From positions 16,101 through 80,100 of the forward strand of contig SSXW01000017.1 of the NCBI GenBank assembly GCA_009469585.1: a DNA stretch of 64,000 bases. Reading direction: 5' to 3'. Origin of the DNA: Dechloromonas sp. Dech2017 (GTDB lineage Bacteria; Pseudomonadota; Gammaproteobacteria; Burkholderiales; Rhodocyclaceae). The notes beneath the pieces were generated by a model, which was not told the origin of the DNA, made no database searches, and saw only the letters and a list, made by a program, of their open reading frames with translations. Below are positions 52,111-61,283 of the stretch, one piece after another (position 1 is the first letter of the stretch; each line of letters starts with the position of its first letter). A program made the translations under genes and the position numbers.

Positions 52111-52681
52111 CAGCTACACCTACCCGGATTCGGAAATACTGAGGAACAAAGCGGATTTGCACGACCAGGCCGCGCTGGATGCCTTCGAAGCCGACGTCAC
52201 GGCAATTCGCCTGCTGGAGTTGATCGAACATCCGATAGCGGGGAATTTCGATCTCGCCCATCTGCAATCGATGCACCACCAGCTGTTTCAGGACGTGTAC
52301 GACTGGGCGGGGCAATTGCGCACCGTTGACATCAGCAAAGGTGATAGTCGCTTTGGCAGCTGCGGAATGATCGGAAGCTACCTCACGCAGCAACTTGCCA
52401 AAATTTCCGGCGAAGACATGCTGGTCGGGTTGCCGCCAGACAGATTCGTCGAGCGTCTGGCTCACTACATGGGTGAAATAAACGCCGCCCACCCATTTCG
52501 TGAAGGCAACGGCCGGGTTCAACGTGCCTTCTGTGCCCAACTGGCCGAGCAAGCAGGTTATTTCATCGACTTCGAAGAAGCAGGTCGCGAGGAAATGTAT
52601 GCGGCGATGATTGCCAGCTTTCGTGGCGATAACCGGCCGTTGGAAATGCTTCTTGGGCGGATCACCGCGATAATTGAATAG
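52088..52681 (+). CDS. Fic-family AMPylator toxin
   Basis: 197 aa with the full catalytic motif HPFREGNGRVQR at about 139-150. Fic proteins transfer AMP to target Tyr/Ser/Thr, here controlled by the class I antitoxin just upstream. LFQDVYDWAGQLRTVDISKG is the typical flap region. The pair lies directly behind nifE, at the left edge of the island that separates nifE from nifN. Confidence 0.93.
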   Translation: MSRYDGSDSYTYPDSEILRNKADLHDQAALDAFEADVTAIRLLELIEHPIAGNFDLAHLQSMHHQLFQDVYDWAGQLRTVDISKGDSRFGSCGMIGSYLTQQLAKISGEDMLVGLPPDRFVERLAHYMGEINAAHPFREGNGRVQRAFCAQLAEQAGYFIDFEEAGREEMYAAMIASFRGDNRPLEMLLGRITAIIE

Positions 52682-52830
52682 GGTTCGACTTCAATTTCTT
52701 GAGCGGGATGGCAGAAATGCTCATGGCACTTCGGCGCCAGGAATTTCTTCGGTGCCGATCCAGCATGACTGACGGAACTCGGGCCGGTGCGGGTCGGTCA
52801 TTCCCATGTCAGGAAAGCCAGGAGATGCCG

Positions 52831-53598
52831 ATGGCAAACCATAAACACACGCACCGAACCTTCGGTGCCGGCAGGGATTGCGGGCAGTGCGGTAGCCGCG
52901 ACCCGGGCCGGCAATACCATCAGGCGGGCGACCGCCTGACCTGCGAGCATTGCCTGCTGGACAGCCGCAAGCAGCTGGCCGGGCTGGTCGATGCGCATCC
53001 CTACGAGGAATTCGCCGAGTCGCTGGCCGCCGCGCTCGACTTGCGGGAGAGCGAAACCGGCCTGCATTCGAAGCGCGTCGCGTCGCATACGCTGATCCTG
53101 GCGCGCCATCACTACACCGACAGGGCGACGCTGCGCGAAATCTACTGGGGCAGCCTGCTCCACGACATCGGCAAGATCGGCGTTCCCGACGCCATCCTGC
53201 TCAAGCCGGGGCGCCTGTCGGAAGAGGAGTGGCAGATCATGCGCCGGCATCCCGAGCAGGGCAGCCAGTTGCTGGAGAAGCTGCCCATCTTCTCGCTGGC
53301 TGCCGAAATCGTTCTCAGCCACGAGGAACGCTACGACGGTTCAGGCTACCCGCGTGCCCTGCGCGGCGACGCCATCCCGCTGCCGGCGCGGCTCTTCGCC
53401 GTCATCGACACCCTCGACGCGATGACCTTCGACCGACCCTACCGCAAGGCGCTGCCCTTCGACACCGCCAAGGCCGAAATCATCCGCATGGCCGGCAGCC
53501 AGTTCGACCCGCTGGCCGTCGAAACCTTCCTGCGCGAGGAAGACATGCTGCGCGAAATGACGCTGCTCGACTATCAGGAACAGAACGGCGGAGGGTGA
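52831..53598 (+). CDS. HD-GYP domain protein with N-terminal zinc ribbon
   Basis: 255 aa from the ATG at 52831 (GGAG six bases upstream). Cys pairs CGQCGSRDPG and CEHC at ~20-45 form a probable zinc ribbon. The HD-GYP domain (~70-240) has LLHDIGKIGVPD, RRHPEQG and SHEERYDGSGYP. HD-GYP enzymes hydrolyse cyclic di-GMP. No receiver or membrane domain is present, so the input is unknown. Confidence 0.9.
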   Translation: MANHKHTHRTFGAGRDCGQCGSRDPGRQYHQAGDRLTCEHCLLDSRKQLAGLVDAHPYEEFAESLAAALDLRESETGLHSKRVASHTLILARHHYTDRATLREIYWGSLLHDIGKIGVPDAILLKPGRLSEEEWQIMRRHPEQGSQLLEKLPIFSLAAEIVLSHEERYDGSGYPRALRGDAIPLPARLFAVIDTLDAMTFDRPYRKALPFDTAKAEIIRMAGSQFDPLAVETFLREEDMLREMTLLDYQEQNGGG

Positions 53599-53652
53599 GT
53601 CGGTCGAGTGCGAGAAAACCGGGGGCGACGATGAATTTCCGTACCAGGGCTG

Positions 53653-53943
53653 TCACGCTGCGAAGCGTTCCACCCGCGGTGGCGGTTTCCCCGAATGCTC
53701 TGCCTGCCAGAGATCGTAATCTGCCTGCATGCGCATCCAGCTTTGCGCGCTGCCACCAAGCCACATGGCTAGACGGATCGCCAGGTCGGCAGAAACCGCT
53801 GAGCGACTATTGATGAAGCGGGAAAACTGAACGCGCGACACACCGAGTTGGCGGGCGGCCTCGCTGACCGAAATCTTCAGTTCCGGCAAGACATCTTCCC
53901 GAAGAATGTCGCCGGGGTGTGGCGGATTGAACATGCGGCTCAT
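53653..53943 (-). CDS. HigA-type antitoxin (first HigBA pair)
   Basis: 96 aa. HPGDILREDVLPELKISVSE, then the helix-turn-helix AARQLGVSRVQFSRFINSRS, matches the HigA/VapI family with its helix-turn-helix acting as repressor. It follows the toxin gene at 53956-54234, the HigB-first order. Confidence 0.92.
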   Translation of the reverse strand: MSRMFNPPHPGDILREDVLPELKISVSEAARQLGVSRVQFSRFINSRSAVSADLAIRLAMWLGGSAQSWMRMQADYDLWQAEHSGKPPPRVERFAA

Positions 53944-53955
53944 CGCATCGAACTC

Positions 53956-54234
53956 CTAGTGATAATCCTGGTAATCGACCAGAACGGCATCCTCGCCCTC
54001 GAAATAAAAAGTCATCCGCCAGTTGCCGTTGACCCACACCGACCAATGCCCCGCCAGATTGCCGCCTAGCGCATGTAAACGCCAGCCTGGCTTATCCATG
54101 TCTTCCGGACCGGTCGCGGCGTTCAGCATCAGCAGCAAGCGCGCCAATTTGGCAGCGTGTGCGGGCTGGATCCCTGCCTTGCTGCCTTCGCTGAAAAAAC
54201 GTTCCAAGCCTTTATGTCGAAAGCTCTTGATCAC
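53956..54234 (-). CDS. HigB/RelE-type toxin (first HigBA pair)
   Basis: 92 aa. IKSFRHKGLERFFSEGSKAG, WRLHALGGNLAGHWSVWVNG and WRMTFYFEGEDAVLVDYQDYH are HigB features: a ribosome-dependent mRNA nuclease fold. The toxin gene comes first, 12 bp before its antitoxin. Confidence 0.93.
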   Translation of the reverse strand: MIKSFRHKGLERFFSEGSKAGIQPAHAAKLARLLLMLNAATGPEDMDKPGWRLHALGGNLAGHWSVWVNGNWRMTFYFEGEDAVLVDYQDYH

Positions 54235-54292
54235 AATTCGATACTCTTGACGTTAAACGATTGTATCGCTACGAGATACATGCCTCAAGTGC

Positions 54293-57200
54293 TCACGCTG
54301 CGACCCAGGATTCCCCCTCCCGCCGCGCCCGGCCCAGCGCGGCCAGGGTTTGCAGCAGGTCGGGCAGGCGCTTTTTCCACGGGCCCTTGCCGGTGATGAG
54401 GGCGGCGAGCTGGGCTTCGGATTGCGGGGTGGCGGCGAGCAGGCGGGCGAGCAGGGCCATTTGTTCGGGCAGCGTGGCCGGCCATGCGGTTTTGCCGGCG
54501 GCGGGCGCGGCGCTGTCGTCGCTCGCGGATTTCGATTTTTGGCTTTTTTTGCCGTTGACCGCAGCGCTCTCCGTCGGCGGGTTCTGGAAGGCCGGGCGCA
54601 GCCAGCGGACGTGGCCGGCCGCTTCCTCGTGCTGGCGTTCGGCGTTGAGGGCGACGAGGCGGACGAGGATGGCCTCGGCGTCGGCCGGGGTGGCGTCTGC
54701 GGCGAGGTCGGACCAGCCGTAGGCGGCGAGCACGGCGGCGTCGAGTTCGGCGTGCAGCGTGGCGAGCACGCCGACCAGGCCGCTCTGGTGGATGGCTTTT
54801 TCCCTGGCGTTCAGCGCCTCGCCGGCTTTCAGTTTTTCCAGCACGTTGTACATCCCGGTCAGCGTCAGCGCCGGGTCGGCGGCCTGGCGGGTCTTGCGGT
54901 GGGCGTCGAGCTGTTCGGCGAGGTCGCCGATGCGGGCCTGCTGTTCGGGCGTGGCGGCGGGGAAGGGGAAGGTTTCGAAGCAAGCAGATTTGATGTAGCG
55001 TGGACGATCTTCCAATGTACTTCCGGTCGCCAGCATCCAGCGTTCGTGCACGGTCGAGCTGAGAACGCCGAGCAAATAAGCGTCATCGAAGCCGAAACAC
55101 ATCAGCGCGTCGTCAGGCGCAACATCGGCATCGAGGAATTGAAAAACACGGTGTTTGGCGGTAACAACGGTTGCGATGTAGCGCGGGAGGCCGGCGAGCA
55201 TGGGGCGCAACTCGCGGCGTGGTTCGCCGAAAATCCACCAGTTGTCGCGGTAGGTGGCGCGGGCGTTCTGATCGCGCTCCGGCTTGACCCGTTCCAGCAC
55301 TCGTTGATAGGTGGCCGGGTAGCGGCGGCGCACGTCTTCTGCGGTCAACCCGAATAAATCGATCAATTTGACGCCGCGCGGCCGGTCGGTCAGGTCGCGG
55401 CCGTTGCGGTAATCCTTGATCGGCGCGTCGGCTTCGAGGCCGGCAGCTTCGTCCGGCGTGACGATGAAACCGGCGCCGTGCAGTTTGAAACCGGGCGAGC
55501 TGATTCCGCCATTCGCCCGCAAGGCCCTCGCCGCCGCCACATTGGCGCCGATGCGCAAATCGGCGTGCAGGCTGCCGGTTTCGCGCTTGAGCGTCACGGC
55601 CAGCCCTTCGCCGCCGGCTTCGACTTCACTTTCAACGGTCGACAGTTGTCCGGGGCCGTTTTCCGTGGCGCTTCCCACCGTCATGGCGATGCGCACGGCG
55701 GCGCCGTCGGCGCTATCGACCCACGGGTGGTCGGGAATGGCGAAGGCGAGGCTCAGGCCGTGGTCGAGCGCGGCCTGCACGACGCGGCGGTTGAAAGTCT
55801 GGGTCAGGCTGTTGGTGGTGATGAAGCCGAAGCGCTCCGCCTGCCCGGCCAGCACGCGCCGGGCGGCGGCGTGCCACCAGAACATCACGTAGTCGGCCGA
55901 TTCCGGCACTTCCGGCCAGGTGGCGCGCAGGGCATCGACGTAGCCGTCGCCGAGGGCTGAGCGCATGTATTTGGCGCCGATGAAGGGCGGGTTGCCGACG
56001 ATGAAGTCGGCCGCCGGCCACTCGGCGGGGCGGGCCTCCGGGTAGCGCCAGAGCGGGATGCGGGCAGCCTCGTCGGGCACGGCTTCGCCGGTGACCGGGT
56101 GCGCCTTGGTGGTGATGCCGTCCCAGCGGGTGAGCGGCTGGCCGTTGGCGTCGGTGACGAGTTGCCGTTCACCGTAGGCGAGCACGGCGTCGCCGCAGGC
56201 GATGTTCCTGAAATCGCGCAGGATGGGCGAGGGCGGCAGGCCGGCGCTGCGCGTGCGGAAGTGCCACTGCAGGTAGCCGATCCACAGCACCAGTTCGGCG
56301 ATGGTGGCAGCGCGCGGGTTGATTTCGAGGCCAAGGAACTGGTGCGGGTCGACGGTGAGGCCCTCGGCTTCGAGGCGCTGCTGGCCGTGCCCGATGCTTT
56401 GCGCGAAATCGAGCAGCTCGCCTTCGAGGCGCTTCATGTGTTCCAGCGTGACGTACAGAAAGTTGGCGCTGCCGCAGGCCGGGTCGAGCACGCGCACCTG
56501 GCACAGGCGGTGGTGGAAGGCGTCGATTTCGGCCAGCGCGGCGGCCGGCTTGCCTTCGTTGGCCAAAAGCAAAGCGGCGGCCTGGACGTTGGCCCATTCG
56601 GCGCGCAGCGGTTCGATGACGGTGGGCAGGACCAGGCGCTCGACGTAGGGGCGCGGCGTGTAGTGGGCGCCCAGGCTGTGGCGTTCGGCGGGGTCGAGGG
56701 CGCGTTCGAGCAGGGTGCCGAAAATGGCCGGCTCGACCTGCGTCCAGTCGGCGCGGGCGGCCTGGCGCAGCAGGTCGATCTGGTCGCGGGTCAGCGGCAG
56801 CACGTCGGGGGTCTTGAACAGCTTGCCGTTGAAGCGCGGCAGGGTCTGGCGCAGCACCACCGAGAAGCCGCCTTCGTCCATGTCCTTCCACAGCGCGCCG
56901 AGCAGCGGCACGAATTGTTCGGGCGTCTGGCTGAGCGTGGCCAGCAGTTCGGTGAAGGCGCGCTCGGGCAGCAGGCCGACATCCTCGGCGAACATGCTGA
57001 ACAGGCAGCGGGTGAGAAAGCCGGCGACACGCTCGGGATGATGGCCGGCGGCTTCGAGGGCCTTGGCGACGCCGGCCAGGGTTTCGGCGATCTGCCGGGT
57101 GGCGCGGGCGGCGGCATGGGCCGGGTCGAGGCTCTGCGGGTTGGACCAGATGGCCTTGAGGCGGGTGCGGATGGCCTCGTCGGCCAGCCCGGCGAGCGGG

Positions 57201-57661
57201 ATGCGGTGCGAGCGCGGGTCGGGGAAGGGCGTGTAGGTGGCGCCGCTGCGGCTGAACTCGGCGTAGATTTCGAGCACGTTGCCGACGTCGATGGTGACGA
57301 TGAAGGGCGGCCGGCCTTCGGCGGCCGGCAGGGCCCGGGCGTAGCCTTCGGCCTGGGCGCGGGCGCGCAGCATGGCGTCGTCGAAACCCTTGGTTTGCGC
57401 GCCTTGCTTCAACTTCTTGGCTTCGAGCACGAAATGGCCGCGCTTGTAGCAGTCGATGCGGCCTTCGCTGCTGCTGCCGTCGCCGTGCCGGAAGATGACG
57501 CGGCGCTCGAAGACGTAGTCGTTGTCGCGGGTGTCTTCACGGGCCGGGTTGGGCGGCACCTCGCCGAGCAGTTCGGCCAGTTCGCGGACAAAGCTCTGGG
57601 CGTTGGCCAGCTCGGTGCCGCTGGCGTGCTGCCAGCGGGCGATGAAGTCGTGTGGGGTCAT
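54293..57661 (-). CDS. MmeI-like type IIG/IIL restriction-modification enzyme
   Basis: 1122 aa from the ATG at 57661 (57679 also possible). Nuclease motif D70-x9-E80-x-K82 lies in GRIDCYKRGHFVLEAKK, spaced as in MmeI. The helical spacer is followed by a gamma-class adenine methyltransferase with SAM motif VLDPACGSANFLYVTLE and catalytic NPPF (FIVGNPPFIGAKYM). A target-recognition domain follows at ~640-880. Such enzymes cut at a distance and modify one strand. No separate methylase or specificity gene is nearby. It is bracketed by two HigBA pairs and contains two dispersed repeat copies. Confidence 0.88.
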   Translation of the reverse strand: MTPHDFIARWQHASGTELANAQSFVRELAELLGEVPPNPAREDTRDNDYVFERRVIFRHGDGSSSEGRIDCYKRGHFVLEAKKLKQGAQTKGFDDAMLRARAQAEGYARALPAAEGRPPFIVTIDVGNVLEIYAEFSRSGATYTPFPDPRSHRIPLAGLADEAIRTRLKAIWSNPQSLDPAHAAARATRQIAETLAGVAKALEAAGHHPERVAGFLTRCLFSMFAEDVGLLPERAFTELLATLSQTPEQFVPLLGALWKDMDEGGFSVVLRQTLPRFNGKLFKTPDVLPLTRDQIDLLRQAARADWTQVEPAIFGTLLERALDPAERHSLGAHYTPRPYVERLVLPTVIEPLRAEWANVQAAALLLANEGKPAAALAEIDAFHHRLCQVRVLDPACGSANFLYVTLEHMKRLEGELLDFAQSIGHGQQRLEAEGLTVDPHQFLGLEINPRAATIAELVLWIGYLQWHFRTRSAGLPPSPILRDFRNIACGDAVLAYGERQLVTDANGQPLTRWDGITTKAHPVTGEAVPDEAARIPLWRYPEARPAEWPAADFIVGNPPFIGAKYMRSALGDGYVDALRATWPEVPESADYVMFWWHAAARRVLAGQAERFGFITTNSLTQTFNRRVVQAALDHGLSLAFAIPDHPWVDSADGAAVRIAMTVGSATENGPGQLSTVESEVEAGGEGLAVTLKRETGSLHADLRIGANVAAARALRANGGISSPGFKLHGAGFIVTPDEAAGLEADAPIKDYRNGRDLTDRPRGVKLIDLFGLTAEDVRRRYPATYQRVLERVKPERDQNARATYRDNWWIFGEPRRELRPMLAGLPRYIATVVTAKHRVFQFLDADVAPDDALMCFGFDDAYLLGVLSSTVHERWMLATGSTLEDRPRYIKSACFETFPFPAATPEQQARIGDLAEQLDAHRKTRQAADPALTLTGMYNVLEKLKAGEALNAREKAIHQSGLVGVLATLHAELDAAVLAAYGWSDLAADATPADAEAILVRLVALNAERQHEEAAGHVRWLRPAFQNPPTESAAVNGKKSQKSKSASDDSAAPAAGKTAWPATLPEQMALLARLLAATPQSEAQLAALITGKGPWKKRLPDLLQTLAALGRARREGESWVAA
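54531..54565 (-). repeat. Dispersed repeat, copy 13 (inside MmeI-like gene)
   Basis: Minus strand GCTGCGGTCAACGGC then A7, A5 and A3T tracts; encodes SAAVNGKKSQKSKS in a flexible C-terminal linker. Confidence 0.75.
55339..55369 (+). repeat. Dispersed repeat, copy 14 (inside MmeI-like gene)
   Basis: CTGCGGTCAACCCG, then AATAAAT and CAATTT tracts. On the coding strand it encodes KLIDLFGLTAED. Confidence 0.65.
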
Positions 57662-57737
57662 GGGGGCAGGCAGGGGCATTCGGGCCGGGCGCGGATCAGG
57701 GCGCGGATCAGGGCACGGCCGGAAAAGTGGGGAAGGT

Positions 57738-58028
57738 TCAGGCAGCCAAGGGCTGGATGCTGGCGAATTCTTCGCCATGCGTCCGCAAGGCTTCCTCGGT
57801 GTCGTATTCGGCCTGCAGGGCCATCCAGAAACCTGGGGTGGTGCCGAAGGCGCGGGACAGGCGCAAGGCGGTATCGGCCGAAATGCCGCGTTTGCCGGCA
57901 CAGATTTCGCTGATGCGGATCGGTGGCACGCCAATCTGCTTGGCCAGCCGATACTGGCTGATGCCCATCGGGATCAGGAACTCCTCGCGCAGAATTTCGC
58001 CGGGGTGGATGTTGTTGATCGTGTCCAT
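57738..58028 (-). CDS. HigA-type antitoxin (second HigBA pair)
   Basis: 96 aa. IHPGEILREEFLIPMGISQY, the helix-turn-helix RLAKQIGVPPIRISEICAGK and a C-terminal FWMALQAEYDTEEA segment are HigA/VapI features. It is only distantly similar to the antitoxin at 53653, so the two pairs are not a recent duplication. Confidence 0.93.
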   Translation of the reverse strand: MDTINNIHPGEILREEFLIPMGISQYRLAKQIGVPPIRISEICAGKRGISADTALRLSRAFGTTPGFWMALQAEYDTEEALRTHGEEFASIQPLAA

Positions 58029-58037
58029 GGTCGTTTC

Positions 58038-58319
58038 TCAGTGATAGTCGCAAATTTCAACCCATTCCGCGTTGCCGTTCGACCAGACGAAGCAGATGCG
58101 CCACTGGTCGTTGATGCGGATGCTGTATTGCCCGGCGCGGTCGCCGGCGAGCGCCTCCAGCCGGTTGGCCGGGGGAATGCGCAGGTCGTCCAGCGTGTGG
58201 GCGGCGTTCAGCATCCGCAACTTGCGCCGGGCAATGGCCTGGATCTGATTCGGCAGTTTCCTGGCGAACTGACCTTGCCAGATGCTTTCAGTCGGCTTGT
58301 CGCGGAATGAAATGATCAT
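58038..58319 (-). CDS. HigB-type toxin (second HigBA pair)
   Basis: 93 aa. MIISFRDKPTESIWQGQFAR, then RLEALAGDRAGQYSIRINDQ and WRICFVWSNGNAEWVEICDYH, the HigB mRNA interferase core. Nine bases before its antitoxin gene. It marks the right border of the island; the nifN regulatory region starts 80 bp downstream. Confidence 0.93.
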   Translation of the reverse strand: MIISFRDKPTESIWQGQFARKLPNQIQAIARRKLRMLNAAHTLDDLRIPPANRLEALAGDRAGQYSIRINDQWRICFVWSNGNAEWVEICDYH

Positions 58320-58399
58320 GGAATAAGCTTAACGGCTGGCGGTAATAACGTCAAGCGTTAATGTTGTTTGCCTCGGTGGTGGACAAAGCCGTGGGGGCT

Positions 58400-58415
58400 T
58401 GTCACCTTTGCTACA
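58400..58415. promoter_or_regulatory. NifA site for nifN
   Basis: Perfect TGT-N10-ACA (TGTCACCTTTGCTACA), 45-60 bp before the -24 box. Confidence 0.85.
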
Positions 58416-58459
58416 AGCGGTTGTTTGTTTAACCATATGATTTTTAACGATTGATGACT

Positions 58460-58475
58460 TGGCGCATTCCTTGCT
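58460..58475 (+). promoter_or_regulatory. Sigma54 promoter of nifN
   Basis: TGGCGC-ATTCC-TTGCT, correct spacing and perfect -12 box, 35 bp before the nifN start. Confidence 0.9.
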
Positions 58476-58509
58476 GAGAGGAGGGTAATCTCAAACGGGC
58501 GGTGTCCAA

Positions 58510-59913
58510 ATGGCCGAAATCATCCAATCCAAGAAAGCGCTGGCGGTGAATCCGCTGAAGGTCAGCCAGCCGGTCGGCGCGTCGCTGGCCTTTCTCGGCC
58601 TGGCGCGCAGCCTGCCGCTGATGCACGGCTCGCAGGGGTGCACGGCCTTCGGCAAGGTCTTCTTCGTGCGCCACTTCCGCGAGCCGATTCCGCTGCAGAC
58701 GACGGCGATGGACCAGGTGTCGACCATCATGGGCGCCGACGAGAACATCGTCGAGGCCTTGCGCACGCTGTCCGACAAGAACCGGCCGGACATCATCGGG
58801 CTGGTCACCACCGGCCTTTCGGAAACGCAGGGCACCGACATCCGCCGCTCGCTGCGCGATTTTCGCACCGCCCACCCGGAATTCGCCGACGTCGCGGTGA
58901 TCCCGGTCAATACGCCGGATTACGTCGGCTGCCTGGAGAGCGGTTATGCGCTGGCCATCGAGTCGCTGATCGAGACGCTGGTCCCGGAAAGCCAGAGTGC
59001 CGGCAAGCGGCCGAAGCAGGTCAATGTGCTGGCCTCGGCCATGCTGACGCCGGGCGACATCGAGGCGATCCGCGAGTGGATCGAGGCCTTCGGCCTGCGC
59101 GCCATCGTCGTGCCCGACATCGGCGATTCGCTGGACGGCCACTTGACCGATGCCGAGTATTCGGCGCTGACCCTGGGCGGCACGCCGCGTTCGGAAATCG
59201 AGATCATGGGCGAGTCAGCGGCGACGCTGGTCGTCGGCCCCTCGCTGAACAAGGCGGCGAATATCCTGAAGGCGCGGACCGGCGTGCCCGACTACCGTTT
59301 CGAGGGCCTGATGGGGCTGGACGATTGCGATGTCTTCACCCAGGCGCTGGCCGAGATTTCCGGCCGGCCGGTGCCGGAGCGGGTGGAGCGCCACCGGGCG
59401 CAGCTGCAGGACGCCATGGTCGACTGCCATTTCATGATCGGCTTCGCCCGCATCGGGCTGGCCGCCGACCCCGACCTGCTCGGCATGCAGGCCCGCTTCC
59501 TGAGCGGCATGGGGGCCGACATCGTCGCCGCCGTCAGCCCGCACAAGCACGAAAGCCTGGTCGGGCTGCCCATCGCCCAAGTCATCGTCGGCGACCTCGA
59601 AGACCTGGAAAAGCAGGCGCGGGCCGGCCAGGCGCAGCTCATCGTGGCCAATTCGCATGCCGCCGAGACGGCCCACCGCCTCGGCCTGCCGCTGCTCCGT
59701 TCGGGCTTTCCGCAGTACGACCACGTGGGCGGTTATGCCCGCACCTGGGTGGGCTACCGCGGCACGCGGCAGGCCTTGTTCGATCTCGCCAACATCATCG
59801 TGAGCCAACACCATGAACTCGAACCCTATCGATCAATCTACTGGGCCGACGACCGCGACGGTGCCGGCCGGCAACATGTCATCGCGTCGGCTGCAGCTGG
59901 TCTGGTCCATTAA
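58510..59913 (+). CDS. nifN: NifN, FeMo-cofactor scaffold subunit
   Basis: 467 aa, usual length. [22 protein letters not shown] and [29 protein letters not shown] blocks are NifN hallmarks. It forms the NifEN tetramer with NifE. No strong ribosome site lies at the normal distance: GAGGAGGG is 25 bases upstream. It heads the right-hand operon nifN-nifX-rseC-like-DUF269-DUF683-fdxB. Confidence 0.97.
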   Translation: MAEIIQSKKALAVNPLKVSQPVGASLAFLGLARSLPLMHGSQGCTAFGKVFFVRHFREPIPLQTTAMDQVSTIMGADENIVEALRTLSDKNRPDIIGLVTTGLSETQGTDIRRSLRDFRTAHPEFADVAVIPVNTPDYVGCLESGYALAIESLIETLVPESQSAGKRPKQVNVLASAMLTPGDIEAIREWIEAFGLRAIVVPDIGDSLDGHLTDAEYSALTLGGTPRSEIEIMGESAATLVVGPSLNKAANILKARTGVPDYRFEGLMGLDDCDVFTQALAEISGRPVPERVERHRAQLQDAMVDCHFMIGFARIGLAADPDLLGMQARFLSGMGADIVAAVSPHKHESLVGLPIAQVIVGDLEDLEKQARAGQAQLIVANSHAAETAHRLGLPLLRSGFPQYDHVGGYARTWVGYRGTRQALFDLANIIVSQHHELEPYRSIYWADDRDGAGRQHVIASAAAGLVH

Positions 59914-60355
59914 GCAGGAGCCGCAAGCCGTGCTCAAGGTGGCCTTCGCCTCGACCGACCGGACCCGGGTCAACCAGCATTTCGGTTCGGCCGAGGGCTT
60001 CGTGCTCTACGAGGTGGCGCCGGACAAGGCGACGCTGGTCGGCGTCGCCGAGTTCCCCGAGGAGGCGATGGACGGCAACGAGGACAAGCTGGGCGCCAAG
60101 GTCGATTTCCTCGCAGGCTGCGCCGCGGTCTATGTCATGGCGATCGGCGCCTCGGCCATCAAGAAGCTGCTGGCCAAGGGCATCCAGCCCATCCGCGTCG
60201 GTGAGGTCGATGCCGTCGATGACCTGCTGGCCGAGGTTTCGCGGGCCATGAACGAGGGCGGCGTGGTCTGGATCGACCGCGCCATCGCCGCCCAGGCCAA
60301 GGCCGACGACAAGGACCGCTTCAGCAGCATGGAAGCGGATGGGTGGGAAGGATGA
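59876..60355 (+). CDS. nifX: NifX, NifB-co/VK-cluster carrier
   Basis: 159 aa from the ATG at 59876; an ATG at 59813 would add 21 residues and more overlap with nif[24 protein letters not shown] and [33 protein letters not shown] are NifX. It binds FeMo-co precursors and passes them to NifEN. It overlaps nifN in another frame and the rseC-like start by four bases. Confidence 0.95.
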   Translation: MSSRRLQLVWSIKQEPQAVLKVAFASTDRTRVNQHFGSAEGFVLYEVAPDKATLVGVAEFPEEAMDGNEDKLGAKVDFLAGCAAVYVMAIGASAIKKLLAKGIQPIRVGEVDAVDDLLAEVSRAMNEGGVVWIDRAIAAQAKADDKDRFSSMEADGWEG

Positions 60356-60819
60356 GCGCCGCCTTGGTCGAACATCGCGGCGTCGTCCAGCGCGTCGACA
60401 ACGGCCTTGCCGTCGTCGCCATGGAAACGGCCGGCTGCGGCTCGTGCGCTCAGGGCAGCAGTTGCGGCATCGGCAAGATGGCCGCCGGCCGCCCGGCGAC
60501 CCTGCTCACCCTGCCGGTCGGTGCGGGCGTCCGGGCCGGCGATCTGGTCACCGTCGCCCTGCCGGAAAGCCGGCTGACGCTGTCGGCCGTGCTCGGCTAC
60601 CTGTTCCCGGCCTTCGCCATGCTGTTCGGCGCCTGGCTCGGTTCGCTGCTCGACGGCAGCGACGGGGCCACGGCGCTCGGCGCCATCGCCGGCTTTCTCG
60701 GCGCCCTGGTCATCGCCCGCATCGCCATCGGCCTGGTTCCCGGCCTGATGCCGGCGCCGCAACTCGTTCCGGTGTCCACCCCATCCCAACCATTTTCCAA
60801 TGAGTATGACCATGACTGA
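60352..60819 (+). CDS. RseC/MucC-family protein (SoxR-reducing system type)
   Basis: 155 aa. N-terminal C-x2-C-x4-C (GCGSCAQGSSCGIG) region, then two membrane helices (~85-130). RseC-like proteins occur next to Rnf/Rsx complexes and in SoxR reduction. Here it is fused into the nifX operon, in line with an electron-transfer or Rnf-coupled role. Four-base overlap with nifX and 20-base overlap with the next gene. Confidence 0.88.
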   Translation: MSAALVEHRGVVQRVDNGLAVVAMETAGCGSCAQGSSCGIGKMAAGRPATLLTLPVGAGVRAGDLVTVALPESRLTLSAVLGYLFPAFAMLFGAWLGSLLDGSDGATALGAIAGFLGALVIARIAIGLVPGLMPAPQLVPVSTPSQPFSNEYDHD

Positions 60820-61273
60820 AGCCATTGCCGCCGATCCGATCTTCGAAACCGATTTCGTCAAGGAAATGGCCCGCCAGATGCGCGCCCTCGACACCTACGG
60901 CACCTACGCCGGGTGGTCGGTCGAGAAGATCCTCGACCCCTACATCCTGACCAAGGAGCGCAAGGCGGCCATCCCGCTGATCGGCGACCCGGACGACCAG
61001 ACGATTTCCCGCGTCAAGGCCTTCTACAACGCCATCGCCGTGCTCATCGAGAAGGAATGCAAGCTGCTCGCCGTGCCGCTGGTCCATCTGACGCACGAAG
61101 GCTTCGGCCGCGCCATCATCACCGTCGGCAAGCTGGTCGCCGTCGAGAAGACGCTGCGCGACGTGCATCGCTTCGGCTTCCCCAGCCTGTCCAAGATGAA
61201 GGACGACGCCGACAAGCTGCTCGCCATCGCCCTCGAGCGCATCGGCCAGTATCCGGCCGTCGCCGGGCTGTAA
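60800..61273 (+). CDS. NifX-associated nitrogen fixation protein (DUF269)
   Basis: 157 aa. FVKEMARQMRALDTYGTYAG and the final GRAIITVGKLVAVEKTLRDVHRFGF match the NifX-associated DUF269 family, which is present in most nifENX operons of proteobacteria. The function is unknown. Confidence 0.95.
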   Translation: MSMTMTEAIAADPIFETDFVKEMARQMRALDTYGTYAGWSVEKILDPYILTKERKAAIPLIGDPDDQTISRVKAFYNAIAVLIEKECKLLAVPLVHLTHEGFGRAIITVGKLVAVEKTLRDVHRFGFPSLSKMKDDADKLLAIALERIGQYPAVAGL

Positions 61274-61283
61274 GGGGGCGACG

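Noticed and set aside
54293..57661. Large methyltransferase as BREX (PglX) or DISARM core
   Set aside because: No brxL, pglZ, drmA or drmB-like genes nearby, and the N-terminal D-x9-ExK nuclease motif fits MmeI.
57684..57720. Short tandem GCGCGGATCAGG units upstream of the MmeI-like gene
   Set aside because: Only about two and a half copies, outside the called gene; no function inferred.
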